A stretch of 64,000 bases of DNA from Rhizobium sp. RU36D. GTDB lineage: Bacteria; Pseudomonadota; Alphaproteobacteria; Rhizobiales; Rhizobiaceae. Location: NCBI RefSeq assembly GCF_900176345.1, contig NZ_FWXU01000018.1, positions 51,634-115,633 on the forward strand, in the 5' to 3' direction. Position 1 is the first letter of the stretch, and each line of letters begins with the position of its first letter. The position numbers and the translations under genes were made by a program. Below, piece by piece: positions 1-9,352 of this stretch. Below the pieces are notes generated by a model, which saw only the letters and a list, made by a program, of their open reading frames with translations, was not told the DNA's origin and searched no databases.

Positions 1-930
1 AAGCCGGAAAACGCGCTGGAGATCGCCCGTCAGATCGGCTTCCCCGTGCTGATCAAGGCAACCGCCGGCGGTGGTGGCCGCGGCATGAAGGTAGCCCGGA
101 CCGAGGCTGAACTGGAAGAGGCCGTGTCCACGGCTCGCTCCGAGGCGCTGGCTGCCTTCGGCAACGACGCCGTCTATATGGAAAAGTATCTGTCGAAGCC
201 GCGCCATATCGAGATTCAGATCGTGGGCGACGGTGCCGGCAATGCAATCCATCTGGGCGAACGTGATTGCTCGCTGCAGCGTCGCCACCAGAAGGTTTGG
301 GAAGAGGCCAATTCCCCTGCCCTCAATGTCGAGCAGCGCATGAAGATCGGCCAGATCTGCGCCGACGCCATGAAGAAGATGAAGTACCGCGGCGCCGGCA
401 CGATCGAATTCCTCTACGAAAACGGCGAGTTCTATTTCATCGAAATGAACACCCGCCTGCAGGTGGAGCATCCGATCACCGAGGCCATCACCGGCATCGA
501 CCTCGTGCATGAGCAGATCCGTGTCGCATCAGGCGCTGGCTTGTCCGTGACGCAGGATGAGATCACGTTCTCCGGCCATGCCATCGAGTGCCGCATCAAT
601 GCCGAGGATCCCCGGACCTTCGTTCCGTCTCCCGGCACGATCACGCATTTCCATGCTCCTGGTGGTCTCGGCGTTCGTGTCGATTCCGGTGCCTATGCCG
701 GCTACAAGATCCCGCCCTATTACGACAGCCTCATCGGCAAGCTGATCGTGCATGGACGCACCCGCGTCGAATGCATGATGCGCCTGCGCCGCGTGCTCGA
801 CGAGTTTGTCGTTGACGGCATCAAGACGACGCTGCCGCTGTTCCAGGATCTCGTGGCCAACCAGGATATCGCCAATGGCGACTATGATATCCATTGGCTG
901 GAAAAATACCTGGCCCAGCCAACCGACTGA
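1..930 (+). CDS. accC: Biotin carboxylase subunit of acetyl-CoA carboxylase, 3' part only
   Basis: AccC carboxylates biotin on AccB with ATP and bicarbonate, the first half-reaction of malonyl-CoA synthesis in the cytoplasm. The frame is open from base 1; 309 residues are present of about 447 usual for the family, so roughly the first 140 are outside the window. Visible are the ATP-grasp Gly-rich loop (GGGGRGMKV), the [15 protein letters not shown] segment, the catalytic stretch [11 protein letters not shown] and the C-terminal biotin carboxylase domain starting near [13 protein letters not shown]. aat follows after 6 bases, so the two are probably co-transcribed; accB is expected just upstream. 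Confidence 0.97.
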   Translation, partial: KPENALEIARQIGFPVLIKATAGGGGRGMKVARTEAELEEAVSTARSEALAAFGNDAVYMEKYLSKPRHIEIQIVGDGAGNAIHLGERDCSLQRRHQKVWEEANSPALNVEQRMKIGQICADAMKKMKYRGAGTIEFLYENGEFYFIEMNTRLQVEHPITEAITGIDLVHEQIRVASGAGLSVTQDEITFSGHAIECRINAEDPRTFVPSPGTITHFHAPGGLGVRVDSGAYAGYKIPPYYDSLIGKLIVHGRTRVECMMRLRRVLDEFVVDGIKTTLPLFQDLVANQDIANGDYDIHWLEKYLAQPTD

Positions 931-936
931 CCTGCC

Positions 937-1551
937 ATGATAGGGCGCCGCAACAGGGATATGACGATAACGCCCGAAATCCTGTTGCGGGCCTATTCCA
1001 TCGGTCTTTTCCCGATGGCTGAAAGCGCCGACGATCCGGAGATCTTCTGGGTCGAGCCCGAACTGCGCGGCATCCTCCCGCTCGACGGCTTTCATGTCTC
1101 CCGCAGCCTCGCCAAGGCCATACGGCAAAAGCCCTTCGATATCCGTTTTGACACCGCCTTCGACGCCGTGATCGAGAAATGCGGAGAATCAGCCGAGGAT
1201 CGCCCCAGCACCTGGATCAACGCGACGATCCGCAAGCTCTATGGTCAGCTGCATCGCATGGGCCATGCTCATTCCGTGGAAGCTTTCGAAGGGGACGAAC
1301 TGGTCGGCGGCCTCTATGGGGTGACGCTCGGCTCGGCCTATTTCGGCGAGAGCATGTTTTCCAGGCGCACCAATGCTTCCAAGATCTGCCTCGTTCATCT
1401 GGTGGAGCGGTTGAAGGCGCGCGGCTTCACGCTGCTGGACACCCAGTTCACGACAGAGCATCTGAAGACCTTCGGGGCCATCGACCTGCCGAAGAAGGAT
1501 TATGCGCGGCTATTGGAAAAGGCCGTGTCCGTGCCGACGCTGGACTTCTGA
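937..1551 (+). CDS. aat: Leucyl/phenylalanyl-tRNA--protein transferase
   Basis: Aat moves Leu or Phe from tRNA to proteins with N-terminal Arg or Lys, marking them for ClpS/ClpAP (N-end rule). The 204-residue product carries the family hallmarks GLFPMAE near the N-terminus, a WV-P pair before the R-ILPLD segment, a central GHAHSVEAF stretch and [19 protein letters not shown] keep the ATG at 937, because the basic stretch MIGRRNRD resembles the N-terminus of rhizobial homologues as I remember them; an ATG at 961 preceded by an AGGGAT is the alternative. It sits 6 bases after accC on the same strand. Confidence 0.93.
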   Translation: MIGRRNRDMTITPEILLRAYSIGLFPMAESADDPEIFWVEPELRGILPLDGFHVSRSLAKAIRQKPFDIRFDTAFDAVIEKCGESAEDRPSTWINATIRKLYGQLHRMGHAHSVEAFEGDELVGGLYGVTLGSAYFGESMFSRRTNASKICLVHLVERLKARGFTLLDTQFTTEHLKTFGAIDLPKKDYARLLEKAVSVPTLDF

Positions 1552-1561
1552 GAGCAAGGCC

Positions 1562-2008
1562 TCAATTGGTCTTGTCGGGGGCGGGAATATCGGAGGATGC
1601 CTTGCAGTCGGTCAGCCAGACGTCATAGATGGCGTGTTCGACGGCATTCAGCGCCGGGCTTGCGGCAAACATCCAGCCAGAAAATATTCGCCTGATCTTG
1701 CGATCCAGGGTAATTTCATCCACCTCGACAAAGGCGTCGATCTGCTGGGCTTCGCTTTCGTCGCGGGAATAGCAGACCTTCGGCGTCACCTGCAGGGCGC
1801 CGAACTGGACCGTCTCATCGATATAGACATCGAAGCTGGTAATGCGGCCCGTGATCTTGTCGATCCCGGCAAACACGGCAACCGGATTGGATATGCGCTC
1901 GGCCAGAGCCTGGCTCGGCAGCAGCGCCATGGTGGAGACGGACAGCGATATCGCAACAAGCGCATCACGACCGACAACCGAACGCCGCCCCAACCCGAGA
2001 AAACCCAT
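1562..2008 (-). CDS. DUF2155 family exported protein
   Basis: A 148-residue protein of the alphaproteobacterial DUF2155 family. A signal peptide is visible: basic start (GLGRRSVVGRD), hydrophobic core around residues 15-32 and an Ala-X-Ala cleavage end (SQALA). The mature part has the conserved VFAGIDKITGRI and FSGWMFAASPALNAVEHAIYDVWL segments with two Cys residues (KVCYS, TDCK). I place the start at the ATG at 2008, preceded by GGAGA at good spacing; the frame runs further upstream to a TTG at 2080. It is encoded just downstream of the complex I accessory gene on the same strand. Its role is unknown; a periplasmic location is inferred. Confidence 0.85.
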   Translation of the reverse strand: MGFLGLGRRSVVGRDALVAISLSVSTMALLPSQALAERISNPVAVFAGIDKITGRITSFDVYIDETVQFGALQVTPKVCYSRDESEAQQIDAFVEVDEITLDRKIRRIFSGWMFAASPALNAVEHAIYDVWLTDCKASSDIPAPDKTN

Positions 2009-2098
2009 ATCAACCGTCTCCAGCGCTTCCACCATTTGTCCGCGGAAACCCGCGGACCTGATGCAGCGCCTAAACTCCAAATGTGGCCAAATCCGGGG

Positions 2099-2497
2099 TC
2101 AGTTGCCCGGCGTCCAGGCGTCGTAGTCACCGGTTACGCGCGGGCGCTCACCGGCGGCAGCAATCGAGCCCGGCGGGCGGTAGGCAAGCGCCGAACCCGT
2201 ATAGTTCGGCTTGTGGGCCTTCTGCCATTCACGCGCCTTGTAGTCCTCCTTGGAGGGGGGCGTGTCTGTGCGGTAATGCATCCAGCCGTGCCAGCCGGCG
2301 GGAATGGTGGAGGCGTCTGCGTAACCCTTGTAGATCACCCAGCGGCGCGGCAGGCCGAAAGAGGTCGTGCCGCCCTCATAATAGACATTGCCGAACTCGT
2401 CTTCGCCGACCCGCTTGCCGTTACGCCAGGTAAAGAAGCGTGTGCCGACGGTTTGGCCGTTCCACCAGGTGAAGATTTGCAACAGCAGATTTTTCAT
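2099..2497 (-). CDS. NDUFA12-type accessory subunit of NADH:ubiquinone oxidoreductase
   Basis: A 132-residue homologue of mitochondrial NDUFA12 (B17.2), an accessory subunit that alphaproteobacterial complex I also carries. Typical features are W-NG-T-GTR-F, the GEDEFGN-YYE motif, the RRWVIY-GY-DAS-IP-GWH-W-HY segment and a C-terminal YRPPGS stretch. The ATG at 2497 has AGGGA upstream; an in-frame TTG lies 6 bases earlier. It is far from the nuo operon at 44-60 kb, which is the usual arrangement. It probably forms an operon with the DUF2155 gene, 90 bases downstream. Confidence 0.9.
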   Translation of the reverse strand: MKNLLLQIFTWWNGQTVGTRFFTWRNGKRVGEDEFGNVYYEGGTTSFGLPRRWVIYKGYADASTIPAGWHGWMHYRTDTPPSKEDYKAREWQKAHKPNYTGSALAYRPPGSIAAAGERPRVTGDYDAWTPGN

Positions 2498-2603
2498 GTC
2501 CAATCCCTAGGCCTGTTCACGGCAGGTGCCTGGCACCTCCGGACCTCCCAGCTTATGCCGCCTCGGGGTCGGATTGTCCAGCGATTCGAACCGAGGCAAC
2601 CCC

Positions 2604-3101
2604 TCATTTCAGCTTGATCTTGAAGCCGAGGTGGCTTTGGCGGAAGCCGAGCCGCTCGTAGAACCGGTGGGCATCCTTGCGGGCCGCGTTCGACGTGAGT
2701 TGCACCATGCCCATCCCAAGTCGCCCGGCCTCCTCGATGCAGAACCGGATCATCTGGGAGCCGATGCCCTGCCCCCGGCAATCCGGCCGCGTGAACACGG
2801 CCTCGATGATCATGGCGCTCGAGCCGCGCCCGGACATGGTGGTGGTGATCAGCGTCTGGAAGGTGGCGACAACCTCCCCGGCTCGCTCCACGACATAAAG
2901 CGTTTCATTGGGCGAAGCCTCGATGGCCCTGAATGCCTTGAGATACTCTGGAAGAGCGGCAGCATCCGTCGTGTCGCCATGACCGCCGAGATCGTCGGCC
3001 GCGAGGATGGCAGCGATCGCCTCCACGTCCCGCTCCTCGGCCTTGCGCATTTCTGGTACTTGCGATGTCATCGGCTTTGCCTTCAGTTCAAAATCTGCCA
3101 T
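2604..3101 (-). CDS. GNAT family N-acetyltransferase
   Basis: A 165-residue GNAT acetyltransferase that would move an acetyl group from acetyl-CoA to an unknown amine. The acetyl-CoA motif A is visible as RGQGIGSQMI around residues 109-118, after the beta strand IIEAVFTRPDC. The C-terminal ARKDAHRFYERLGF is the usual motif B, and the last strand is FKIKL. The first residues MADFELKAKPM are poorly conserved in kind, so the true start may be the Met at residue 11. It stands alone on the minus strand, divergent from the secreted-protein gene at 3135. Confidence 0.88.
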   Translation of the reverse strand: MADFELKAKPMTSQVPEMRKAEERDVEAIAAILAADDLGGHGDTTDAAALPEYLKAFRAIEASPNETLYVVERAGEVVATFQTLITTTMSGRGSSAMIIEAVFTRPDCRGQGIGSQMIRFCIEEAGRLGMGMVQLTSNAARKDAHRFYERLGFRQSHLGFKIKLK

Positions 3102-3134
3102 TGATCTGGGTACAGGACTTCGTCGGGGGATATC

Positions 3135-3560
3135 ATGACAGTCAGGTTCATCAGCGTCATTCTGAGCATTTTCGCCATGTCACTGGCACCATCATGGGCA
3201 GTCGCGCGATCCGGCATTGCTTATGTGGAAGCACCTGAGATGTCGAGCGGCGTGTGTGTTGGCGGCGACGTGGTCGACGCCTTGAAATGCGCGCGCAAAC
3301 AATGCGTCGATGGCGGGGGAACCGACGAGGATTGTGTCGATATCGCCTATTGCTTCCCGGCCCGCTGGAGCGTCGACGTCTTCGTGCAAAGCAGCGAAGG
3401 CAATCACTGGCATGAATTCTACTGCGGCTGGGACAGCAAGAAGCTGGCGCTGGAAGCCGCCAAGACCGCCTGCAACAAGAAGCTGAGAGACGGCATCATG
3501 GAGTGCCAGGCCGTCATGATCTATGACGAGGACGGCAACCAGGAAGAAGTGTCGCAGTAA
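3135..3560 (+). CDS. Secreted Cys-rich hypothetical protein
   Basis: A 141-residue protein with a clear signal peptide (MTVRFISVILSIFAMSLAPSWAVA, cleavage after AVA). The mature part is rich in Cys (VCVGG, KCARKQC, DCVDIAYCF, FYCGWD, AACNKK, MECQA), which suggests disulphide bonds in the periplasm. The repeated pattern resembles the DUF4189 family, where short repeats each place a Cys near an Ala-rich helix, but I am not certain of the assignment. ATG at 3135 follows a GGGGGA. It is a single gene between divergent and convergent neighbours. Confidence 0.75.
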   Translation: MTVRFISVILSIFAMSLAPSWAVARSGIAYVEAPEMSSGVCVGGDVVDALKCARKQCVDGGGTDEDCVDIAYCFPARWSVDVFVQSSEGNHWHEFYCGWDSKKLALEAAKTACNKKLRDGIMECQAVMIYDEDGNQEEVSQ

Positions 3561-3566
3561 GCGCCG

Positions 3567-4070
3567 TCAGGCGGGCAGCTTCTTTTCCAGGATCACGGCC
3601 GGCAGACCGGAATTGGGCGCGCCCCACTCCTCCATCCGGTCCACCTCGACAAAACCAAGCCTTTGATAGAAGGACTGCGCCCTGACATTCGGCAGGGCGA
3701 CTTCCACGCGCATGATCTCCGCATCGGGGAAGCAGGTTTCGAGCTCGGCGAAGATGTCGCGACCGACGCCTTCGCCTTGCGCGGACGGCATGACATAAAG
3801 CTGGTGCAGCATCGCGGTCTTGGCCATCTTCGGATACATGGCGGCATAACCGATGCCACCAATGTCGCGGCCGCTATCGGCCACCAGATATTCGCCGCCC
3901 TTCTTGCCGATCCGCGCGCGAATGGCAGATGGCGAATTCCACCCATCCACCATCCTGGACACGCGCTCCACGCCGTAGAACGGATCGTAGGTCGCGTGAA
4001 AGGTCTCGACCAGCATCGCCCGCACGGGCTCGATATCGCGCTCGCTTGCCGTGCGGACGAAGTAGACCAA
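3567..4070 (-). CDS. GNAT family N-acetyltransferase downstream of gatB
   Basis: A 167-residue GNAT protein. Visible are the beta strand AMLHQLYVMPSAQ followed by the acetyl-CoA loop GEGVGRDIF, and the C-terminal NVRAQSFYQRLGFVEVDR. The start is a TTG at 4070: the sequence GGAGGAATAGTC immediately before it is a strong ribosome-binding site and lies across the gatB stop codon at 4073, so translation is probably coupled to gatB. The substrate is unknown. Confidence 0.87.
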   Translation of the reverse strand: MVYFVRTASERDIEPVRAMLVETFHATYDPFYGVERVSRMVDGWNSPSAIRARIGKKGGEYLVADSGRDIGGIGYAAMYPKMAKTAMLHQLYVMPSAQGEGVGRDIFAELETCFPDAEIMRVEVALPNVRAQSFYQRLGFVEVDRMEEWGAPNSGLPAVILEKKLPA

Positions 4071-4072
4071 GA

Positions 4073-5578
4073 CTATTCCTCCGGCAGGCCGAGCTTGGCC
4101 TTGACCAGCGCCTGGACCGCCTGGGGATTGGCCTTGCCGCCGGTTGCCTTCATCACCTGGCCGACGAACCAGCCGGCGAGTGTCGGCTTGGCCAGCACCT
4201 TGGCCACCTGGTCGGGATTGGCTGCGATGATCTCATCCACGGCCTTTTCGATGGCGCCGGTGTCGGTGACCTGCTTCATGCCGCGAGCTTCGACGATCTC
4301 GGACGGCACTCCGCCCTCGTTCCAGACGATCTCGAACAGATCCTTGGCGATCTTGCCGGAGATGACTTCCGACTTGATGAGGTCGATGATGCCGCCGAGC
4401 TGGGCCGGAGAAACCGGAGTCTCTTCAATGGCTTTGCCCGCCTTGTTCAAGGCACCCAGCAAGTCGTTGATAACCCAGTTTGCCGCCGTCTTGCCATCGC
4501 GGCCCTCGGCCACGGCCTCGAAATAGTCGGCAATCGCCTTTTCCGAGACGAGCACCGAAGCGTCATAAACGGAGAGTCCGAGTTCGGCGACGAAGCGCGC
4601 CTTCTTGTCGTCGGGCAGTTCCGGCAGATCCTTCTTCAGGCTCTCGACAAAGGCGTCGTCGAATTCTAGCGGTAGCAGGTCCGGGTCGGGGAAGTAGCGG
4701 TAGTCATGCGCGTCTTCCTTGGAGCGCATGGAACGTGTCTCGCCCTTGCCCGGATCGAAGAGACGGGTTTCCTGGTCGATCGAGCCGCCATCCTCAAGAA
4801 TCGCAATCTGGCGGCGGGCCTCGTATTCGATCGCCTGGCCGATGAAGCGGATCGAGTTGACGTTCTTGATTTCGCAACGCGTGCCGAATTCGCCGCCGGG
4901 CTTGCGCACCGAGACGTTGACGTCGGCGCGCATGGAGCCTTCGTCCATGTTGCCGTCGCAGGTGCCGAGATAGCGCACGATGGAGCGCAGCTTGGTCATA
5001 TACGCCTTGGCTTCGTCGGACGAGCGCATGTCCGGCTTGGAAACGATTTCCATCAGGGCCACGCCGGAGCGGTTCAGGTCGACATAGGACATGGTCGGAT
5101 GCTGGTCGTGCATCGACTTGCCGGCATCCTGTTCCAGGTGCAGGCGCTCGATGCCGATTTCGATATCCTCGAACTGGCCCTGGCGGTCTGGACCCAGCGA
5201 AATGATGATCTTGCCCTCGCCGACGATCGGATCCTTGAACTGGGAGATCTGATAGCCCTGCGGCAGGTCCGGGTAGAAATAGTTCTTGCGGTCGAAGATC
5301 GAACGCTTGTTGATCTGCGCCTTCAGCCCAAGCCCCGTGCGCACCGCCTGGGCCACGCATTCCTCGTTGATGACGGGCAGCATGCCGGGCATGGCCGCAT
5401 CCACCAGCGAGACGTTGGAATTCGGCGCATTGCCGAAGGTCGTCGAGGCGCCTGAAAACAGCTTGGACTGGCTGAGAACCTGCGCATGTACCTCCATGCC
5501 GATGACGATTTCCCAGTCGCCGGTTGCGCCGGGAATAAGACGTTTCGGATCGGGCGTGCGGGTGTCAACAATGGTCAT
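4073..5578 (-). CDS. gatB: Asp-tRNA(Asn)/Glu-tRNA(Gln) amidotransferase subunit B
   Basis: GatB binds mischarged Asp-tRNA(Asn) or Glu-tRNA(Gln) and activates it for amidation with ammonia delivered from GatA. The 501-residue length is normal. The cradle domain begins with [11 protein letters not shown] and includes the conserved [15 protein letters not shown] and HLEQDAGKS segments; the tail domain (GatB/YqeY) ends in KLGLPEE and holds [17 protein letters not shown]. gatA and gatC lie 2-4 kb away on the same strand but are separated by unrelated genes, so this is not one GatCAB operon. Confidence 0.97.
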   Translation of the reverse strand: MTIVDTRTPDPKRLIPGATGDWEIVIGMEVHAQVLSQSKLFSGASTTFGNAPNSNVSLVDAAMPGMLPVINEECVAQAVRTGLGLKAQINKRSIFDRKNYFYPDLPQGYQISQFKDPIVGEGKIIISLGPDRQGQFEDIEIGIERLHLEQDAGKSMHDQHPTMSYVDLNRSGVALMEIVSKPDMRSSDEAKAYMTKLRSIVRYLGTCDGNMDEGSMRADVNVSVRKPGGEFGTRCEIKNVNSIRFIGQAIEYEARRQIAILEDGGSIDQETRLFDPGKGETRSMRSKEDAHDYRYFPDPDLLPLEFDDAFVESLKKDLPELPDDKKARFVAELGLSVYDASVLVSEKAIADYFEAVAEGRDGKTAANWVINDLLGALNKAGKAIEETPVSPAQLGGIIDLIKSEVISGKIAKDLFEIVWNEGGVPSEIVEARGMKQVTDTGAIEKAVDEIIAANPDQVAKVLAKPTLAGWFVGQVMKATGGKANPQAVQALVKAKLGLPEE

Positions 5579-5713
5579 CGTCGGCTCGTATTTTCAGTGG
5601 GTTTGTTCTCGGTGAGGTAGAGCAATTGGCGCGCTGGCGCAAGGCTCGTCGGCACCGGGGGAATGGGAAGCTGGGTTTACTGGGATTTGTTCTGAAAGCT
5701 TTAGGCCTGATCG

Positions 5714-6223
5714 CTAGAACTCGGTGCCATAGGGCTTCGGCCCCTCCTCGACCAGTTGCTTGGACAGCCCGACGGACTGGACGTCCCGGTCCAACTTCGG
5801 ATTGTAGGCGACGGTGAGCCAGTGAACCGTGTAGCCGTGCTTCTCGAAGAAATCGACGGCTTCGCGGTTGCGGGCATGGGTTTCGAGGCTTGCCTTGGAA
5901 AAACCCTGGCGCACGATCTCCTGCTCGATTTCCGCCAGCAGCGCCTTGCCGAGGCCAAGGCCCTGGTAGTCGGGATCGATCCAGAAATCGGTGATGTTCT
6001 CGTCCAGCGCCTCGCGGGCGGCCCAGCCGGCGGGCTGGCCCGATTTCTCGACAACGGAAATCGTGATCCAGGATGAATGGGTGAAGTTGGCAAAGGCGCG
6101 ACGCGCATTGTCCAGCATCGCGCCGGTCTCGCCCACCGGGATCATCGCCTTTTCCCAAGCGCGAAGGCCGATTTCCGCCAGCAGATCCGCCTCATCGAGC
6201 CGCGCATTGCGAATGGTGATCAT
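5714..6223 (-). CDS. GNAT family N-acetyltransferase, divergent from yjhX
   Basis: A 169-residue GNAT protein, with acetyl-CoA loop YQGLGLGKALL around residues 96-106 after the strand ITDFWIDPD, and C-terminal NREAVDFFEKHGY. I place the start at the ATG at 6223 (MITIRNARLDEADLL), preceded by GAGGA five bases upstream; the open frame extends 33 bases further. It is transcribed away from the YjhX-type gene at 6528. In E. coli the YjhX toxin is paired with a GNAT protein, YjhQ, so the neighbourhood is worth noting, but a divergent layout is not a normal toxin-antitoxin operon. Confidence 0.87.
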   Translation of the reverse strand: MITIRNARLDEADLLAEIGLRAWEKAMIPVGETGAMLDNARRAFANFTHSSWITISVVEKSGQPAGWAAREALDENITDFWIDPDYQGLGLGKALLAEIEQEIVRQGFSKASLETHARNREAVDFFEKHGYTVHWLTVAYNPKLDRDVQSVGLSKQLVEEGPKPYGTEF

Positions 6224-6330
6224 CGAGTCCTCTTCTTTCATCTGGCAGTAGATCACCTGAAGAGTGGATTTTCCAGAGGGCAGATCGATCGCGTGGACTG
6301 AGGCGCATCCACCGAGTCGGCCGAGGAAAC

Positions 6331-6359
6331 TTGACCGGGGCCCGTCCTTGCGGCATATC
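6331..6359 (+). promoter_or_regulatory. Probable promoter of the yjhX leader transcript
   Basis: TTGACC at 6331-6336 and CATATC at 6354-6359 are separated by exactly 17 bases, a good fit to the rhizobial sigma-70 consensus (CTTGAC-N17-CTATAT). Transcription would begin near 6366 and give a leader of about 160 bases before yjhX. Confidence 0.5.
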
Positions 6360-6384
6360 TGACGCAGCTACACAGGGAGTTTTG

Positions 6385-6405
6385 ATGTACGCTGAGACCC
6401 GGTAA
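6385..6405 (+). CDS. Possible six-residue leader peptide (MYAETR)
   Basis: ATG TAC GCT GAG ACC CGG TAA, with AGGGAG ending five bases before the ATG, about 20 bases after the predicted transcription start. Three candidate hairpins follow before yjhX: 6407-6440 (GGCCC/GGGCC enclosing CGCGG-AAAA-CCGCG), about 6459-6470 (CGCC/GGCG) and about 6490-6506 (CGTCC/GGACG). The layout is like a translational attenuator. I do not recognise it as a described leader family, and translation is inferred only from the ribosome-binding site. Confidence 0.35.
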   Translation: MYAETR

Positions 6406-6527
6406 AGGCCCCTGCCCGCGGAAAACCGCGCGCAAGGGCCCGACAGAAACGAAGCCCCGACGCCTGACGGCGCCGGATACGTTTTTGTACGTCCGCACGT
6501 TGGACGCGATACCGGATCATCAAGACA

Positions 6528-6785
6528 ATGGACATCTCGCGCGCCGAACAGCGCATCCTCCACCTGCTCGCCCAGGGCGGAAGAATAGAACTCATCCGCG
6601 ACGAAAACCGCAAGATCGAAAAGATAAACTGCTTTTCCCGCGACGGCTGGCTCTATCCCGGCGTCGACCTGACCCTGTTTCGCAAGCTGAAGCAGAAACG
6701 GGCCATCTCATCCAAGGGCGGCAAGCCCTACAGGATTACCGAAAGAGGGCTGGTGCTGGTGAGAGCTGAACTGGATAACAGGTAG
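6528..6785 (+). CDS. yjhX: YjhX/UPF0386 family protein (putative toxin)
   Basis: An 85-residue protein matching the UPF0386/YjhX family along its length: an N-terminal helix SRAEQRILHLLAQGGRI, then CFSRDGWLYPGVDL, FRKLKQKRAI, the wing GGKPYRITERG and the hallmark ending VRAELDNR. The fold looks like a small winged helix-turn-helix. E. coli YjhX has been described as the toxin of a YjhX-YjhQ pair; whether this copy is toxic is unknown. It has its own promoter and long leader (6331-6527) and a strong terminator at 6790, so it is a one-gene unit. Confidence 0.85.
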   Translation: MDISRAEQRILHLLAQGGRIELIRDENRKIEKINCFSRDGWLYPGVDLTLFRKLKQKRAISSKGGKPYRITERGLVLVRAELDNR

Positions 6786-6789
6786 ACTG

Positions 6790-6827
6790 AAAGACGCTGG
6801 CTGCTTTTTTGCCGCCAGCGTCTTTCT
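6790..6827 (+). terminator. Hairpin terminator after yjhX
   Basis: A perfect 12-bp stem, AAAGACGCTGGC (6790-6801) with GCCAGCGTCTTT (6814-6825), starts 5 bases after the yjhX stop codon. The T-rich loop and the T/A-rich stem ends suit intrinsic termination, although the T run after the stem is short. Confidence 0.6.
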
Positions 6828-6873
6828 ACGCCATGAAACCCACTGTCGGCGCGGACTCGATCTATCCTGAGCG

Positions 6874-7074
6874 ATGCGCTACATTCTGTGCATGGAAACA
6901 GATGGCAAGAAGCTCCCCGTAGAAGAACTGACAGGCGTTTCGGGAGAACAGCCCGCGGCTGATTATAGCGAATGGAAGGTCGACAAGGTGCGGAAGGCCC
7001 AGCAGCAAGCGCTGGACCGCTCCAAGATGATTCCGGCGCATAAGGTTTGGGAGACGTTCGGCTTTGAACGTTAG
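6874..7074 (+). CDS. Putative type II antitoxin of a parDE/relBE-like pair
   Basis: A 66-residue protein whose C-terminal half, EWKVDKVRKAQQQALDRSKMIPAHKVWETFGFER, looks like the antitoxins that precede ParE-type toxins in alphaproteobacteria: a W-KVxxA helix followed by an IPAHKVW segment. The first Met is at 6874; another at 6892 is possible, and neither has a clear ribosome-binding site. The toxin reading frame begins inside its last codons, as expected for a coupled pair. The partner is truncated, so this antitoxin is probably an orphan. Confidence 0.6.
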   Translation: MRYILCMETDGKKLPVEELTGVSGEQPAADYSEWKVDKVRKAQQQALDRSKMIPAHKVWETFGFER

Positions 7075-7210
7075 CTTCACGCCGCAGGCGCTTGAAGATC
7101 TTCGCTCGATACACCGTTACATCGCGGACGATGATCCGAAGCTGGCCGACAGGATCATTTCCAGACTCCGTCAGGCCATCGATACCTTATTTTCCACCGC
7201 AGGCGTCTAA
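7064..7210 (+). pseudogene. Truncated ParE-like toxin remnant
   Basis: A TTG at 7064, overlapping the antitoxin stop by 11 bases, opens a 48-residue frame (start LNVSFTPQALEDL, then RYIADDDPKLADRI and RLRQAID). This is the first half of a RelE/ParE-fold toxin: helix 1 with the A-EDL and YIA-D-P-A-RI pattern. Family members have about 95 residues; here the frame stops at TAA 7208, before the beta sheet that carries the toxin core. A palindromic repeat element begins 30 bases later, so insertion or deletion at this point may have removed the rest. Confidence 0.6.
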
Positions 7211-7239
7211 CGCCTCTGACTGCCAACATAACTCTTTAT

Positions 7240-7352
7240 CGTCATGCCGGACTTGATCCGGCATCCAGCAGCGGCGCGTCTGCGCCGCGAAAGAGTCAAG
7301 TGCGATCAAAGACTTGATCGCGCTAGATGCCGGCTTGGAGGCCGGCATGACG
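7240..7352. repeat. Palindromic intergenic repeat (REP/RIME-like)
   Basis: Outer arms CGTCATGCCGG (7240-7250) and CCGGCATGACG (7342-7352) pair perfectly, and the adjoining inner arms CCGGCATC/GATGCCGG also pair, with a GCGGCGCGTC-TGCGCCGC hairpin in the middle. The word GTCATGCCGGACTTGATCC is a common dispersed repeat in alphaproteobacterial chromosomes. It lies between the toxin remnant and the 3' end of gatA. The rest of the intergenic stretch (7353-7430) shows nothing further. Confidence 0.75.
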
Positions 7353-7430
7353 GGCAAGGTTATACCGCCAAAAGACTACGGCCAACGTTACTCATAACTT
7401 TGCCCGCAGCCTGTGGCACCTCGATTTTTC

Positions 7431-8912
<1,482 letters not shown>

Positions 8913-8997
8913 GATGTCGCTTCGCTTCGAATTTGTGTGACTGCTCGACCGGCGGGGCGCCGGCTTGGACCGGCCTCAGCCGGTCCTGACGGTGGCG

Positions 8998-9285
8998 TTA
9001 TTCGACCACCTTCGGCACCAGGAAGAAATTGCGGTCAGTCTCCGGCGCATTGGCGACGATGTCGTCCGCCTTGTTGCCGTCCGTCACGACATCGGTCCGC
9101 TTGCGCATCACCATGGGTGTAACCGACGTCATCGGCTCAACGCCGGTGACGTCCACTTCAGAGAGTTGCTCGACAAAACCTAAAATTCCATTGAGTTCCC
9201 CCATCATGCGCTGCGCATCCTCTTCGTCCAGAGCAATGCGGGCAAGGTGCGCAACACGTTTGACGGTGGCCAGGTCAACGGACAT
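8998..9285 (-). CDS. gatC: Asp-tRNA(Asn)/Glu-tRNA(Gln) amidotransferase subunit C
   Basis: GatC is the 95-residue linker that wraps GatA and docks it on GatB. The family pattern is complete: [16 protein letters not shown] near the N-terminus, [22 protein letters not shown] in the middle and the C-terminal [17 protein letters not shown]. The ATG at 9285 is preceded by AGGGAG at normal spacing. First gene of the gatCA unit. Confidence 0.96.
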   Translation of the reverse strand: MSVDLATVKRVAHLARIALDEEDAQRMMGELNGILGFVEQLSEVDVTGVEPMTSVTPMVMRKRTDVVTDGNKADDIVANAPETDRNFFLVPKVVE

Positions 9286-9352
9286 CGGTATTCTCCCTGT
9301 CGATCATTCCCCCGCTATAATGGCCCGATGACGCGCACGCAACGGGCTTTTG

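Noticed and set aside
2555..2615. GGTTCGAATC on the minus strand, like a tRNA T-loop
   Set aside because: The flanking bases cannot form a 5-bp T-stem or acceptor stem, and no anticodon arm is present.
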